Shown: piece after piece, positions 30,485-36,555 of the stretch
How positions within the stretch are numbered: the stretch's first letter is position 1
Layout of the letters: the number at the start of each line of letters is the position of its first letter
NCBI GenBank assembly: GCA_049294415.1
Contig: JBAQCS010000037.1
Span: 1-45,571, forward strand
Direction of reading: 5' to 3'
DNA: 45,571 bases
Source: JAEZRQ01 sp049294415
GTDB lineage: Bacteria; Patescibacteriota; Patescibacteriia; Patescibacteriales; UBA12465
Made by a program: the position numbers and the translations under genes
Notes under the pieces: generated by a model
The model's input: the letters and a program-made list of their open reading frames with translations, nothing else
The model's database searches: none
Told to the model about the DNA's origin: nothing

Positions 30485-30961
30485 ATGGATCACATAATTT
30501 CTCACCCCTTATTTACTAAGGGCCTTGTTCTGGTTGATAGCACTATTCACTGTCTTAGTCACTTTCAAAGAGTTGAAAAATTAGGACACATAATGGCTGA
30601 AGAAAATGGCGCTGATAAAAACGTTATTTCTTTATTTGCTTATTTACATGACGCTAGACGTCATGATGATTTAGATGATATCGGTCATGGTCATCGCGCT
30701 TCTTTATTACTTAAAGAATTAATAGCAGCGGAAGCTATAACTTTATCTGACTTCCAATATGATCAGTTAAAGATAGCTTTAGCTTGTCATGAACTGCGAG
30801 AGGCAACCTCTGATGATGTTACTATTCAAACTTGTTGGGATGCTGATCGCTTAGATTTATGGCGTGATGGCATTACCCCTAATCCAGATTTATTATTTAC
30901 TAAACAAGGTAAGAGTCAGCATATGATTAATTTTGCTAAAGAGTTAAACTTTGGAGTATAA
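30485..30961 (+). CDS. HD-domain metal-dependent phosphohydrolase
   Basis: 158 residues. The HD pattern is complete: an early His in SHFQRVEKLGHIMAEE, the HD doublet in LFAYLHDARRHDDLDDIGHGHR, ALACHELREA and the late Asp in CWDADRLDLWRDG. Such small HD proteins hydrolyse nucleotides or other phosphoesters with a bound metal; the substrate is unknown. It follows the four-Cys miniprotein by 8 bases and is followed, 27 bases on, by bacteriohemerythrin, so this may be a small metal-protein operon. Confidence 0.88.
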   Translation: MDHIISHPLFTKGLVLVDSTIHCLSHFQRVEKLGHIMAEENGADKNVISLFAYLHDARRHDDLDDIGHGHRASLLLKELIAAEAITLSDFQYDQLKIALACHELREATSDDVTIQTCWDADRLDLWRDGITPNPDLLFTKQGKSQHMINFAKELNFGV

Positions 30962-30988
30962 TATTAGTAAATTAATATTATAAAATTT

Positions 30989-31390
30989 ATGCTTATCAAG
31001 TGGAGTGATATTCATTCGGTTAATGTTAAAGAGTTTGATGAACAACATAAAAAGTTAGTAGAGATAATTAATGAATTTTTTGCTAACGGACCAGAGAAAA
31101 AAGAAGGACTTATGTTAATTGTTGGTAAGCTTATCGAATATGCTAATTATCATTTAGAAAACGAAGAAGCTTATTTTAAAAAATTTAATTACGAAGACAC
31201 GGCGGGTCATATTGAAAAACATAATTTTTATCGTCATAAAGTATTAGAATTATCTAAGAAATTAAATGATACAGATGGCGATGTAATTTTTAAGGAGTTA
31301 TCAGAATTCTTGCGAGATTGGTGGATTCTACATATTAATAAAATTGATCAAGAGTATAGTGAATTTTTTAATCAACACGGATTACTTTAA
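30989..31390 (+). CDS. Bacteriohemerythrin
   Basis: 133 residues, usual length. All di-iron ligands are present: His20 (FDEQHKKL), His55 and Glu59 (YHLENEEAYF), His74 and His78 (HIEKHNFYRH), His115 and Asp120 (LHINKIDQEY). The family binds O2 through an oxo-bridged di-iron site; roles include O2 sensing, storage or scavenging. In a probably anaerobic, reduced-genome bacterium, scavenging fits best (inference). It ends in its own terminator. Confidence 0.95.
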   Translation: MLIKWSDIHSVNVKEFDEQHKKLVEIINEFFANGPEKKEGLMLIVGKLIEYANYHLENEEAYFKKFNYEDTAGHIEKHNFYRHKVLELSKKLNDTDGDVIFKELSEFLRDWWILHINKIDQEYSEFFNQHGLL

Positions 31391-31407
31391 AGTTTATTAT
31401 TCAAAAG

Positions 31408-31428
31408 CAGCCTCAGGGCTGTTTTTTT
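31408..31428 (+). terminator. Terminator after bacteriohemerythrin
   Basis: CAGCC (31408-31412) pairs with GGCTG (31417-31421), 4-base loop, followed by TTTTTTT. Confidence 0.85.
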
Positions 31429-31497
31429 ATTGGTAAAAGTATCTTTATCAAATTTTCATGTCTAATAGTTTATAATAGTTTTAGCTCTTAAAAACTT

Positions 31498-31547
31498 TTG
31501 ACAGGTTAATCTATTTTATATACAATATGTTTACAATTGTAAACATA
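31498..31547 (+). promoter_or_regulatory. Promoter and 22-bp operator palindrome of the HTH-nucleotidyltransferase gene
   Basis: TTGACA (31498-31503), 17-base spacer, TACAAT (31521-31526). A perfect 22-base palindrome spans 31526-31547 (core GTTTACAATTGTAAAC), covering the end of the -10 box and the RNA start. Its position fits a repressor site for the HTH domain encoded just downstream. Confidence 0.8.
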
Positions 31548-31564
31548 ATTAATACGATATAGAT

Positions 31565-32146
31565 ATGTTAGATTTTTTACGTAATGGTCAGGGAGAAATT
31601 TTAAATATTTTTTTTAATAACCCCGATCAAGCTTATTACTTTAGAGAAATAGCCAAGATTTTAGATAAGGAGCCGGCCTATTACCAAAGACAATTAAATA
31701 ATTTGGTTGATTTGGGTATCTTACAAGATGAACGCAAAGGTAATATGCGCTTTTTTAAATTGAATAAAGATTATTATTTATTTTCAGAATTAAAAAGTAT
31801 TATTTCCAAAACTATTGGCTTAGAATTTCAACTTAAGTCACTAGTTAATAAATTATCCGGAGTAGAAGCAGCTTTTATTTTTGGTTCTGTGGCTAGCGGT
31901 CAGTATAATGTTAATAGTGATATTGATTTATTGTTAATTGGACAAGCTGATCAGGATATTTTAGTTAAAGAACTTAGTAAATTAGAACGTCAGCTTGGTC
32001 GTGAGATAAATTATCATTTAGTTAGTCGTACTGAAGTTATCAAAAAAATTAAAAATCGTGATGGCTTTTTTATAAACATTTTTTCCTCTCCACTTATTAA
32101 TCTAAAGGGAGAGCCATATGAATTTATCAGTCTTATCAAACAATGA
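31565..32146 (+). CDS. HTH-nucleotidyltransferase (MNT-type) protein
   Basis: 193 residues. The N-terminal half (about 1-75) is an ArsR-like winged helix: ILNIFFNNPDQAYYFREIAKILDKEPAYYQRQLNNLVDLGIL followed by a wing with KGNMRFFKLN. The C-terminal half is a minimal nucleotidyltransferase with FIFGSVASGQYNVNSDIDLLLIG, having the GS and D-x-D metal site. MNT proteins are often antitoxins that modify HEPN toxins. The operator-like palindrome at its promoter suggests autorepression. No intact HEPN gene follows; only a 16-codon frame with a good ribosome site remains (32118-32168). Confidence 0.9.
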   Translation: MLDFLRNGQGEILNIFFNNPDQAYYFREIAKILDKEPAYYQRQLNNLVDLGILQDERKGNMRFFKLNKDYYLFSELKSIISKTIGLEFQLKSLVNKLSGVEAAFIFGSVASGQYNVNSDIDLLLIGQADQDILVKELSKLERQLGREINYHLVSRTEVIKKIKNRDGFFINIFSSPLINLKGEPYEFISLIKQ

Positions 32147-32168
32147 GTGGTTAGAAAACACTAATTGA
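32118..32168 (+). pseudogene. Short reading frame, possible remnant of a HEPN partner
   Basis: A 16-codon frame (MNLSVLSNNEWLENTN) starts inside the end of the MNT gene behind a purine-rich site, AAAGGGAGAG, and stops at TGA within the next promoter. HEPN partner genes often begin like this, overlapping the MNT gene, with a W-L pattern near the N-terminus. It may be a truncated HEPN start; chance is also possible. Confidence 0.25.
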
Positions 32169-32193
32169 CACCAGTAACTTTTTATCTTAATAT
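32165..32193 (+). promoter_or_regulatory. Promoter of the 32242-33967 pair
   Basis: TTGACA (32165-32170), 17-base spacer, TAATAT (32188-32193). The following leader (CTGTTAATGTTATTTAAAAA, then CTAAA, and an AGGAGGT site at 32231) closely matches the leader of the paralogue at 34151. Confidence 0.8.
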
Positions 32194-32241
32194 AAGCTGT
32201 TAATGTTATTTAAAAACTAAATCTAAAAATAGGAGGTAAAA

Positions 32242-33138
32242 ATGAAAAACTTGTTGTTTTGTTTTCTGATGGCGCTAATGGTGCCGGTTTTTGGACAAGA
32301 TTTATCTGTAGACATCAATAAAAAAGGTGTTTATCAGATTTATAGTTCTCCGAAAGTTGTTCCCGACAAAGTCTTAATTGACTCTCTGCTATGGGTTGAG
32401 AATAATCTTCCTGATTATTTAATAATTGAAGTTTATCAAAAAGGTATAATAACTCGTGATTCTGATGTAGTAGCTATGAATTATAGTTATAAGGATTTAT
32501 GGCTAAAGCGCACCAAGGAAATAGATTATAAAATGGCTGTTTATTGTAAAGATATTAAAGTTATTAAAACAGTAACAAAAACAAGAATATCTTCTAATTC
32601 AGCGGCTGTAGAAATTTATTTTTTACTTTTTTCTATCCTAATTATTTTCTGTGCCTTATTTTATGTAGCTAAGAGTAATTATGGTAAAGATTATATTCAT
32701 GAAAAGGGGCGCTTTGGTTTATTTATGTTTGTACCCGTCGCTCTAAATTTGATAGTAGTATTTGTTATGTCTTGTGTTGTTGGTGGCATATCCTTGTGGT
32801 TTCTATGCTTAACTTTATTATCTTTTTTTGTTATTGCTCGCAACCAATCAGAATATCGTTGGACTCAGAAAAAATACTTAAATTATCAAAAGGTTAATTT
32901 TCTTTTAACTGTTTTGGCTATAGGAACTATAACGTTAAGTATTCTCCCGTTAATTATACTGCCGATAATCTTTGCGTTGATTTTTTTCTTATTATCACGC
33001 TCCGCCTTTTATAAAATAATCGGCTTAGCAAAATACCAAAAATATCGTCGAGATTTTAATTACGAGAAATACAGACAATATCTGTGGGACTCTAAATTTT
33101 TTGTTCAAAAGTATTTTAGTCATAAAAATAGGAGGTAA
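32242..33138 (+). CDS. Exported/membrane protein of unknown family C (copy 1)
   Basis: 298 residues; family not recognised. A signal peptide (about 1-18, LLFCFLMALMVPVFGQD) leads to an external domain of about 100 residues with VYQIYSSPKVV, PDYLIIEVYQKGI and YSYKDLWLKRTKEIDYKMAVY. Four membrane segments follow (about 128-145, 160-185, 186-203, 225-255) and a Tyr/Arg-rich cytosolic tail. The external domain aligns with the two genes downstream. An AGGAGGT ribosome site lies 5-11 bases before the ATG, unlike most genes here. The last codons AGG AGG TAA are themselves the ribosome site of the next gene, 4 bases on, so the two are coupled. Confidence 0.8.
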   Translation: MKNLLFCFLMALMVPVFGQDLSVDINKKGVYQIYSSPKVVPDKVLIDSLLWVENNLPDYLIIEVYQKGIITRDSDVVAMNYSYKDLWLKRTKEIDYKMAVYCKDIKVIKTVTKTRISSNSAAVEIYFLLFSILIIFCALFYVAKSNYGKDYIHEKGRFGLFMFVPVALNLIVVFVMSCVVGGISLWFLCLTLLSFFVIARNQSEYRWTQKKYLNYQKVNFLLTVLAIGTITLSILPLIILPIIFALIFFLLSRSAFYKIIGLAKYQKYRRDFNYEKYRQYLWDSKFFVQKYFSHKNRR

Positions 33139-33142
33139 AAAA

Positions 33143-33967
33143 ATGAAACAGTTATTATGCTTTTTGTTATTGGTGGTTTTATCCTTATTAGCTTATGGAC
33201 AAAAGCCAGAAACAGAAATTGTTATTGAAAAAGATAGTTCTTATCAAATCTATCAGATAAACAAAGTGCCGTTGGGGAAATTAAATTATGTTGATAAAGA
33301 TATTCCCTTGTACGCTGTTAACAAAGCTTATAGCCTTGGTTCAGCGGTTTATGATTCAACCGTTGTAACATGTCACTATAGCTATAAAAATCTTTGGCTT
33401 AAGAGAACTAGTGACTTAAATTATAAAACGGCTGTTTATAATGAGGCTACGCAAGAGGTAAAAATTATTAATACTATCGGTACTTGGCCTAAACTTCCTG
33501 CCTACGAAATTTATGTTTTATTGTTGGCTGTCGTAATTTTATTTTTTTCATTATTATTTGGCACCAAGGAAGACTATGATGGTTGGGACATCCAATATAA
33601 TCAGGTGATTGGTGCATCTTTTTGTTTTCCAGTGGCCTTTTGCATGGCGGTTAATATAATTGTTTATTTTAGTTTAGGTAGAAATCCTTTTACTTTGTTT
33701 GTTTTTAGTGCCGCTTGTTTTGTTTTTCTTGCGGCCATAATCAAAACTATCAAAGCCAATTGGACTAAGAATCTTTATCTTATCCTTCAAAAAATAGTTT
33801 TGCTGTCGACCTTAGTCTCTTTAGGAGTTATTACTCATAGTATAATTTTTCCTACTATTATCGCTGCACTGTTTATTGGAATCTTAAGTATTTTTATACC
33901 TATTAGATTTTCGAGTGTTAAAGTTCGGTCAGCGCCATCAGTGCCAAGTAATAAATTTATCGATTAA
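33143..33967 (+). CDS. Exported/membrane protein of unknown family C (copy 2)
   Basis: 274 residues from the ATG at 33143, chosen because AGGAGGT lies 6 bases before it and a signal peptide follows at once (KQLLCFLLLVVLSLLAYGQ); the in-frame ATG at 33101 lies inside copy 1. External domain with SYQIYQINKVPLGKLNYVDKDIP, YSYKNLWLKRTSDLNYKTAVY, then KLPAYEIYVLLLAVVILF and four membrane segments in all. It ends APSVPSNKFID; the next codons would give E-Y, and copy 3 ends NKFVDEEY, so a GAA-to-TAA change appears to have cut three residues. A terminator follows. Confidence 0.8.
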   Translation: MKQLLCFLLLVVLSLLAYGQKPETEIVIEKDSSYQIYQINKVPLGKLNYVDKDIPLYAVNKAYSLGSAVYDSTVVTCHYSYKNLWLKRTSDLNYKTAVYNEATQEVKIINTIGTWPKLPAYEIYVLLLAVVILFFSLLFGTKEDYDGWDIQYNQVIGASFCFPVAFCMAVNIIVYFSLGRNPFTLFVFSAACFVFLAAIIKTIKANWTKNLYLILQKIVLLSTLVSLGVITHSIIFPTIIAALFIGILSIFIPIRFSSVKVRSAPSVPSNKFID

Positions 33968-34001
33968 GAGTACTAAATTAAACCCATAAAATTGACTTAA
34001 G

Positions 34002-34033
34002 TCCCGGTAGCACAAAGTTATCGGGATTTTTTT
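34002..34033 (+). terminator. Terminator after copy 2 (duplicated at 34991)
   Basis: TCCCGGTA (34002-34009) pairs with TATCGGGA (34019-34026) with one G-U pair, followed by TTTTTTT. The loop and flanks nearly equal those of the terminator at 34991-35023. Confidence 0.9.
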
Positions 34034-34064
34034 ATTTAATAATACATAAATAAAACTCTAATTA

Positions 34065-34093
34065 TTGACACTTTTCTTACTTTGTAGTACAAT
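34065..34093 (+). promoter_or_regulatory. Promoter of the 34151 gene
   Basis: TTGACA (34065-34070), 17-base spacer, TACAAT (34088-34093). The leader after it is a near copy of that before 32242. Confidence 0.8.
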
Positions 34094-34150
34094 AATCTGT
34101 TAACGTTACTTTAAAAACTAAAAATAAATCTAAAATAGGAGAAATTAAAA

Positions 34151-34966
34151 ATGAGAAATGTACTGCTTGCTTTGTTGTTTATTGTTATTTCTGGGGTTAT
34201 TTGGGCTCAAGACGTTAAAATTGTTCGATACGCACCTGATGCTTATCAAATTTATGAAATCAAAGAGGTCCCGATTGGCACTTTATCGAAAGTTGACCCT
34301 GATATTCCAGAGTATCTACTGACAGAAGTTTATAAACGCGGTTTGTTAACTCACGACTCTACCATTACCTGGAAAGAGTATAACGCTAAACATTTTTGGT
34401 TAACCAGGAATACTGACGTTAGTTATAAAATTGCCGTCTTTGTCGAAAAAGATAGAGAAATAAAAACAGTTATTCAGCCGGTTAGATCCAAAAAACTACC
34501 AGCTGTCGATGTTTATGTTTTACTATTTTGTTTTTTAATTACAGCTGTCTCTTTATGTGTGGTGAGTGTTCGTAATTTGATTATGCCAAACAATTTTATA
34601 GTTTTTTTTGCCTTTATATTACCAGTAATTTTTTGTTTCGCTATGCTAATCGTTACTTACATATTGCTTGATTATAGTCTATTGTATTTAATTGCTGCTT
34701 GTTTATTTATTGCTTTGCTTATTTATTCAGTTGTAATAAATACGACTAAATTTTTTACAATCAGGAAAGTCTATCTTCAATCACAATGGGTAAATTTAAT
34801 TTTAATTATTTTATCTTCAAGTTTGATTACTAAAAGTTTTTTACTACCGCTTCTATTAATCGTTATTTTTTGGGTGCCATTTGGTATTATTGTTAAAACT
34901 GTAAAAAATAACACAGTGCCAGCACCACCAGTGCTAACCAATAAATTTGTTGACGAAGAGTATTAG
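34151..34966 (+). CDS. Exported/membrane protein of unknown family C (copy 3)
   Basis: 271 residues. Signal peptide (about 1-19, VLLALLFIVISGVIWAQD), external domain with AYQIYEIKEVPIGTLSKVDPDIPEYLLTEVYKRG, then WLTRNTDVSYKIAVF, and four membrane segments beginning at KLPAVDVYVLLFCFLI. C-terminus PPVLTNKFVDEEY. It is closer to copy 2 than to copy 1. The start is fixed by AGGAG 8 bases upstream and by the signal peptide. It has its own promoter and terminator, both duplicated from the copy 1-2 unit. The function is unknown; a surface-exposed domain held by a four-helix base suggests a structural or sensing role. Confidence 0.8.
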   Translation: MRNVLLALLFIVISGVIWAQDVKIVRYAPDAYQIYEIKEVPIGTLSKVDPDIPEYLLTEVYKRGLLTHDSTITWKEYNAKHFWLTRNTDVSYKIAVFVEKDREIKTVIQPVRSKKLPAVDVYVLLFCFLITAVSLCVVSVRNLIMPNNFIVFFAFILPVIFCFAMLIVTYILLDYSLLYLIAACLFIALLIYSVVINTTKFFTIRKVYLQSQWVNLILIILSSSLITKSFLLPLLLIVIFWVPFGIIVKTVKNNTVPAPPVLTNKFVDEEY

Positions 34967-34990
34967 CCGAACTTATGAAATTGATTGCAG

Positions 34991-35023
34991 TCCCGGTAAC
35001 ACAAAGTTATCGGGATTTTTTTT
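34991..35023 (+). terminator. Terminator after copy 3
   Basis: TCCCGGTA (34991-34998) pairs with TATCGGGA (35008-35015), followed by eight T residues. Confidence 0.9.
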
Positions 35024-35034
35024 ATTTTAAAACA

Positions 35035-35063
35035 TTGACTAAACCATTATTTTCCGCTATAAA
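35035..35063 (+). promoter_or_regulatory. Promoter of the infC operon
   Basis: TTGACT (35035-35040), 17-base spacer, TATAAA (35058-35063). It leaves a leader of about 80 bases before infC. Confidence 0.8.
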
Positions 35064-35088
35064 TAGAGTGTTAATATAATATTTAAGT

Positions 35089-35140
35089 AAATGACCCATA
35101 TTAGGTCATTTTTGGCTAGGACACCCCGGTTCCAGCCCCC
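35089..35140 (+). promoter_or_regulatory. infC leader: terminator-like hairpin plus GC-rich hairpin
   Basis: ATGACC (35091-35096) pairs with GGTCAT (35104-35109), followed by a T run to 35113: an intrinsic terminator inside the leader. Next comes a GC-rich stretch with GGCT-A-GGA (35114-35121) able to pair with TCC-AGCC (35131-35137). In Bacillus, ribosomal protein L20 represses infC-rpmI-rplT through its leader; this element could play the same part here. Confidence 0.65.
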
Positions 35141-35149
35141 AATAAACTA

Positions 35150-35704
35150 ATGAGAATTAAATTCCACAGAACAGAGGCCAAAGAAAAGGTTTTCTTCAAA
35201 TCAAACTCACAAATCAAAGCCCCAGAGGTCTTTTTGATTGATGAAACAGGAGAAAACATTGGTATTATGCCTACTAGTGAGGCAATTGCCATGGCTGCTG
35301 ACTTAGAATTAGATTTAGTTGAAGTAAATCCTAAAGCTAACCCACCAGTTGCAAAAATCGTTGATCTTGGTCAATTAAAATACGAAAGAGAGAAAAAAGC
35401 CCATAAACAGAAGATGCAACAGAAAAAAGTAGAACTTAAAGCTGTTCGTCTTTCTTTTAGAATTAGTGACCATGACGCCGAGCTAAGATTTAACCAATCA
35501 GTTAAATTTTTAAGTAAAGGTGATAAGTTGAAAGTAGAGCTATTGCTGAAGGGCCGCGAGAAGCAATATCCACAAAAAGCCGCGGAAATAATGAATGAAT
35601 TTTTTAATAAATTAAAAGCCGTACCTGACTTTAATATTGAAGCTGAACAGACCTTGACAAAACAAGGTGGAAGATTTAGTATGATATTAATCAATAAAAA
35701 GTAA
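35150..35704 (+). CDS. infC: Translation initiation factor IF-3
   Basis: 184 residues, usual length. N-terminal domain with SNSQIKAPEVFLIDETGENIGIMPTSEAIAMA and LDLVEVNPKANPPVAKIVD; linker KYEREKKAHKQKMQQKKVELKAVRL; C-terminal domain with ISDHDAELRFNQSVKFL, KGDKLKVELLLKGREKQYPQKA. It binds the 30S subunit and ensures correct start-codon choice. First gene of infC-rpmI-rplT-secG. IF-3 matters in a genome where few genes have a Shine-Dalgarno site. There is none here either. Confidence 0.97.
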   Translation: MRIKFHRTEAKEKVFFKSNSQIKAPEVFLIDETGENIGIMPTSEAIAMAADLELDLVEVNPKANPPVAKIVDLGQLKYEREKKAHKQKMQQKKVELKAVRLSFRISDHDAELRFNQSVKFLSKGDKLKVELLLKGREKQYPQKAAEIMNEFFNKLKAVPDFNIEAEQTLTKQGGRFSMILINKK

Positions 35705-35719
35705 GGATATTGTTTAAAT

Positions 35720-35740
35720 CAGGTTTGAACCTGTTTTTTT
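35720..35740 (+). terminator. Terminator-like hairpin between infC and rpmI
   Basis: CAGGTT (35720-35725) and AACCTG (35728-35733) form a hairpin followed by TTTTTTT. It lies 10 bases before rpmI and should lower, not abolish, readthrough into the ribosomal protein genes. Confidence 0.75.
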
Positions 35741-35750
35741 CTTGAAAAGT

Positions 35751-35948
35751 ATGCCAAAAATGAAAACTCACCAAGCAACTGCTAAACGTTTTACAGTAAC
35801 TGCTGGTAAAAAACTTAAAAAAAGAAAGACCGGACAGGCTCATAATAACGCCCATGAATCCGGTACTACTACTCGTTCTAAGAGAATGGACGTTTCAGTA
35901 ACTAAAACTTTGACCAAAACTATTAAGACTTTGGCTCAACTTAACTAA
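35751..35948 (+). CDS. rpmI: 50S ribosomal protein L35
   Basis: 65 residues from the ATG at 35751 (PKMKTHQATAKRFTVTAGKKLKKRK). The frame also opens with TTG at 35742, but the family begins M-P-K-[ML]-K-T, so the ATG is chosen. Very basic, with the conserved KRF and KKRKTGQAHN. It is a small structural protein of the large subunit. Middle gene of the conserved infC-rpmI-rplT set. Confidence 0.96.
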   Translation: MPKMKTHQATAKRFTVTAGKKLKKRKTGQAHNNAHESGTTTRSKRMDVSVTKTLTKTIKTLAQLN

Positions 35949-35981
35949 CTCAAAAAAGATTTTTTTAGAAATTAGAATTTT

Positions 35982-36329
35982 ATGCCTAGAGTAAAACGCG
36001 GTACAAGCCATGTTAAAAGCAGAAAAAACCTCCTTCAGGATGTTAAAGGCTATAAATGGGGCCGCAAAAAATTAATCAAATTAGCAAAAACTGCTCGTAC
36101 TTTAGCCGGTGCTCACGCTTATGTTGATCGCAACAAAAAGAAAAGAGACATGCGCGCTTTATGGCAGATTCGTTTAAACGCTTTTGTTCGTGAATACGGT
36201 TTATCATATTCTAAATTCATGGGCTTATTAAAAGCTAATAACATTGAATTAGATCGTAAGGTTTTGTCAGAAATGGCTATCAACAACAAACAAGTCCTAG
36301 CTAAAATAATCGAGAAAATAAAAAAATAA
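35982..36329 (+). CDS. rplT: 50S ribosomal protein L20
   Basis: 115 residues, normal length. MPRVKRGTSHVKSRKNLLQDVKGYKWGRKKLIKLAKTA at the start; RDMRALWQIRLNAFVREYGLSYSKFMGLLKANNIELDRKVLSEMA later. It binds 23S rRNA early in assembly and in many bacteria represses its own operon through the infC leader. The usual family text has Y-R near residues 24-30 (GFRGRRKN); here it is GYKWGRKK. Confidence 0.97.
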   Translation: MPRVKRGTSHVKSRKNLLQDVKGYKWGRKKLIKLAKTARTLAGAHAYVDRNKKKRDMRALWQIRLNAFVREYGLSYSKFMGLLKANNIELDRKVLSEMAINNKQVLAKIIEKIKK

Positions 36330-36332
36330 TTT

Positions 36333-36545
36333 ATGTCTTGGATTAAAATTGCCCAAGTAATTGTTTCTATCCTGCTTATAGTAGTTATCTTATTACAAAA
36401 TCGCGGCGCAGGCCTTGGTTCAGCTTTTGGTGGATCAGGCGGCGTATATTTGACTAAACGTGGCTTAGAGAAAAAGTTATTCATTGCCACTATTATTATT
36501 GCTGTTATTTTTTTCTCTCTATCACTTTTAGGTATTATTTTATAA
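36333..36545 (+). CDS. secG: Preprotein translocase subunit SecG
   Basis: 70 residues. Two membrane segments (about 3-22 and 47-68) joined by the conserved loop LLQNRGAGLGSAFGGSGGVYLTKRGLEKKLF. It is a partner of SecY and SecE in protein export. It starts 3 bases after rplT and is followed 10 bases later by a membrane-tethered binding protein, so export and ribosome genes share a transcript. Confidence 0.95.
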   Translation: MSWIKIAQVIVSILLIVVILLQNRGAGLGSAFGGSGGVYLTKRGLEKKLFIATIIIAVIFFSLSLLGIIL

Positions 36546-36555
36546 TCCTCTTAAC

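Noticed and set aside
30319..30519. 66-residue open frame overlapping the four-Cys miniprotein
   Set aside because: The frame at 30306-30476 has the ordered Cys pattern and fits the start of the HD gene; this one runs into the HD gene and lacks sense.
35371..35694. 107-residue frame antisense to infC
   Set aside because: Shadow of IF-3; no promoter, no leader and composition explained by the sense gene.
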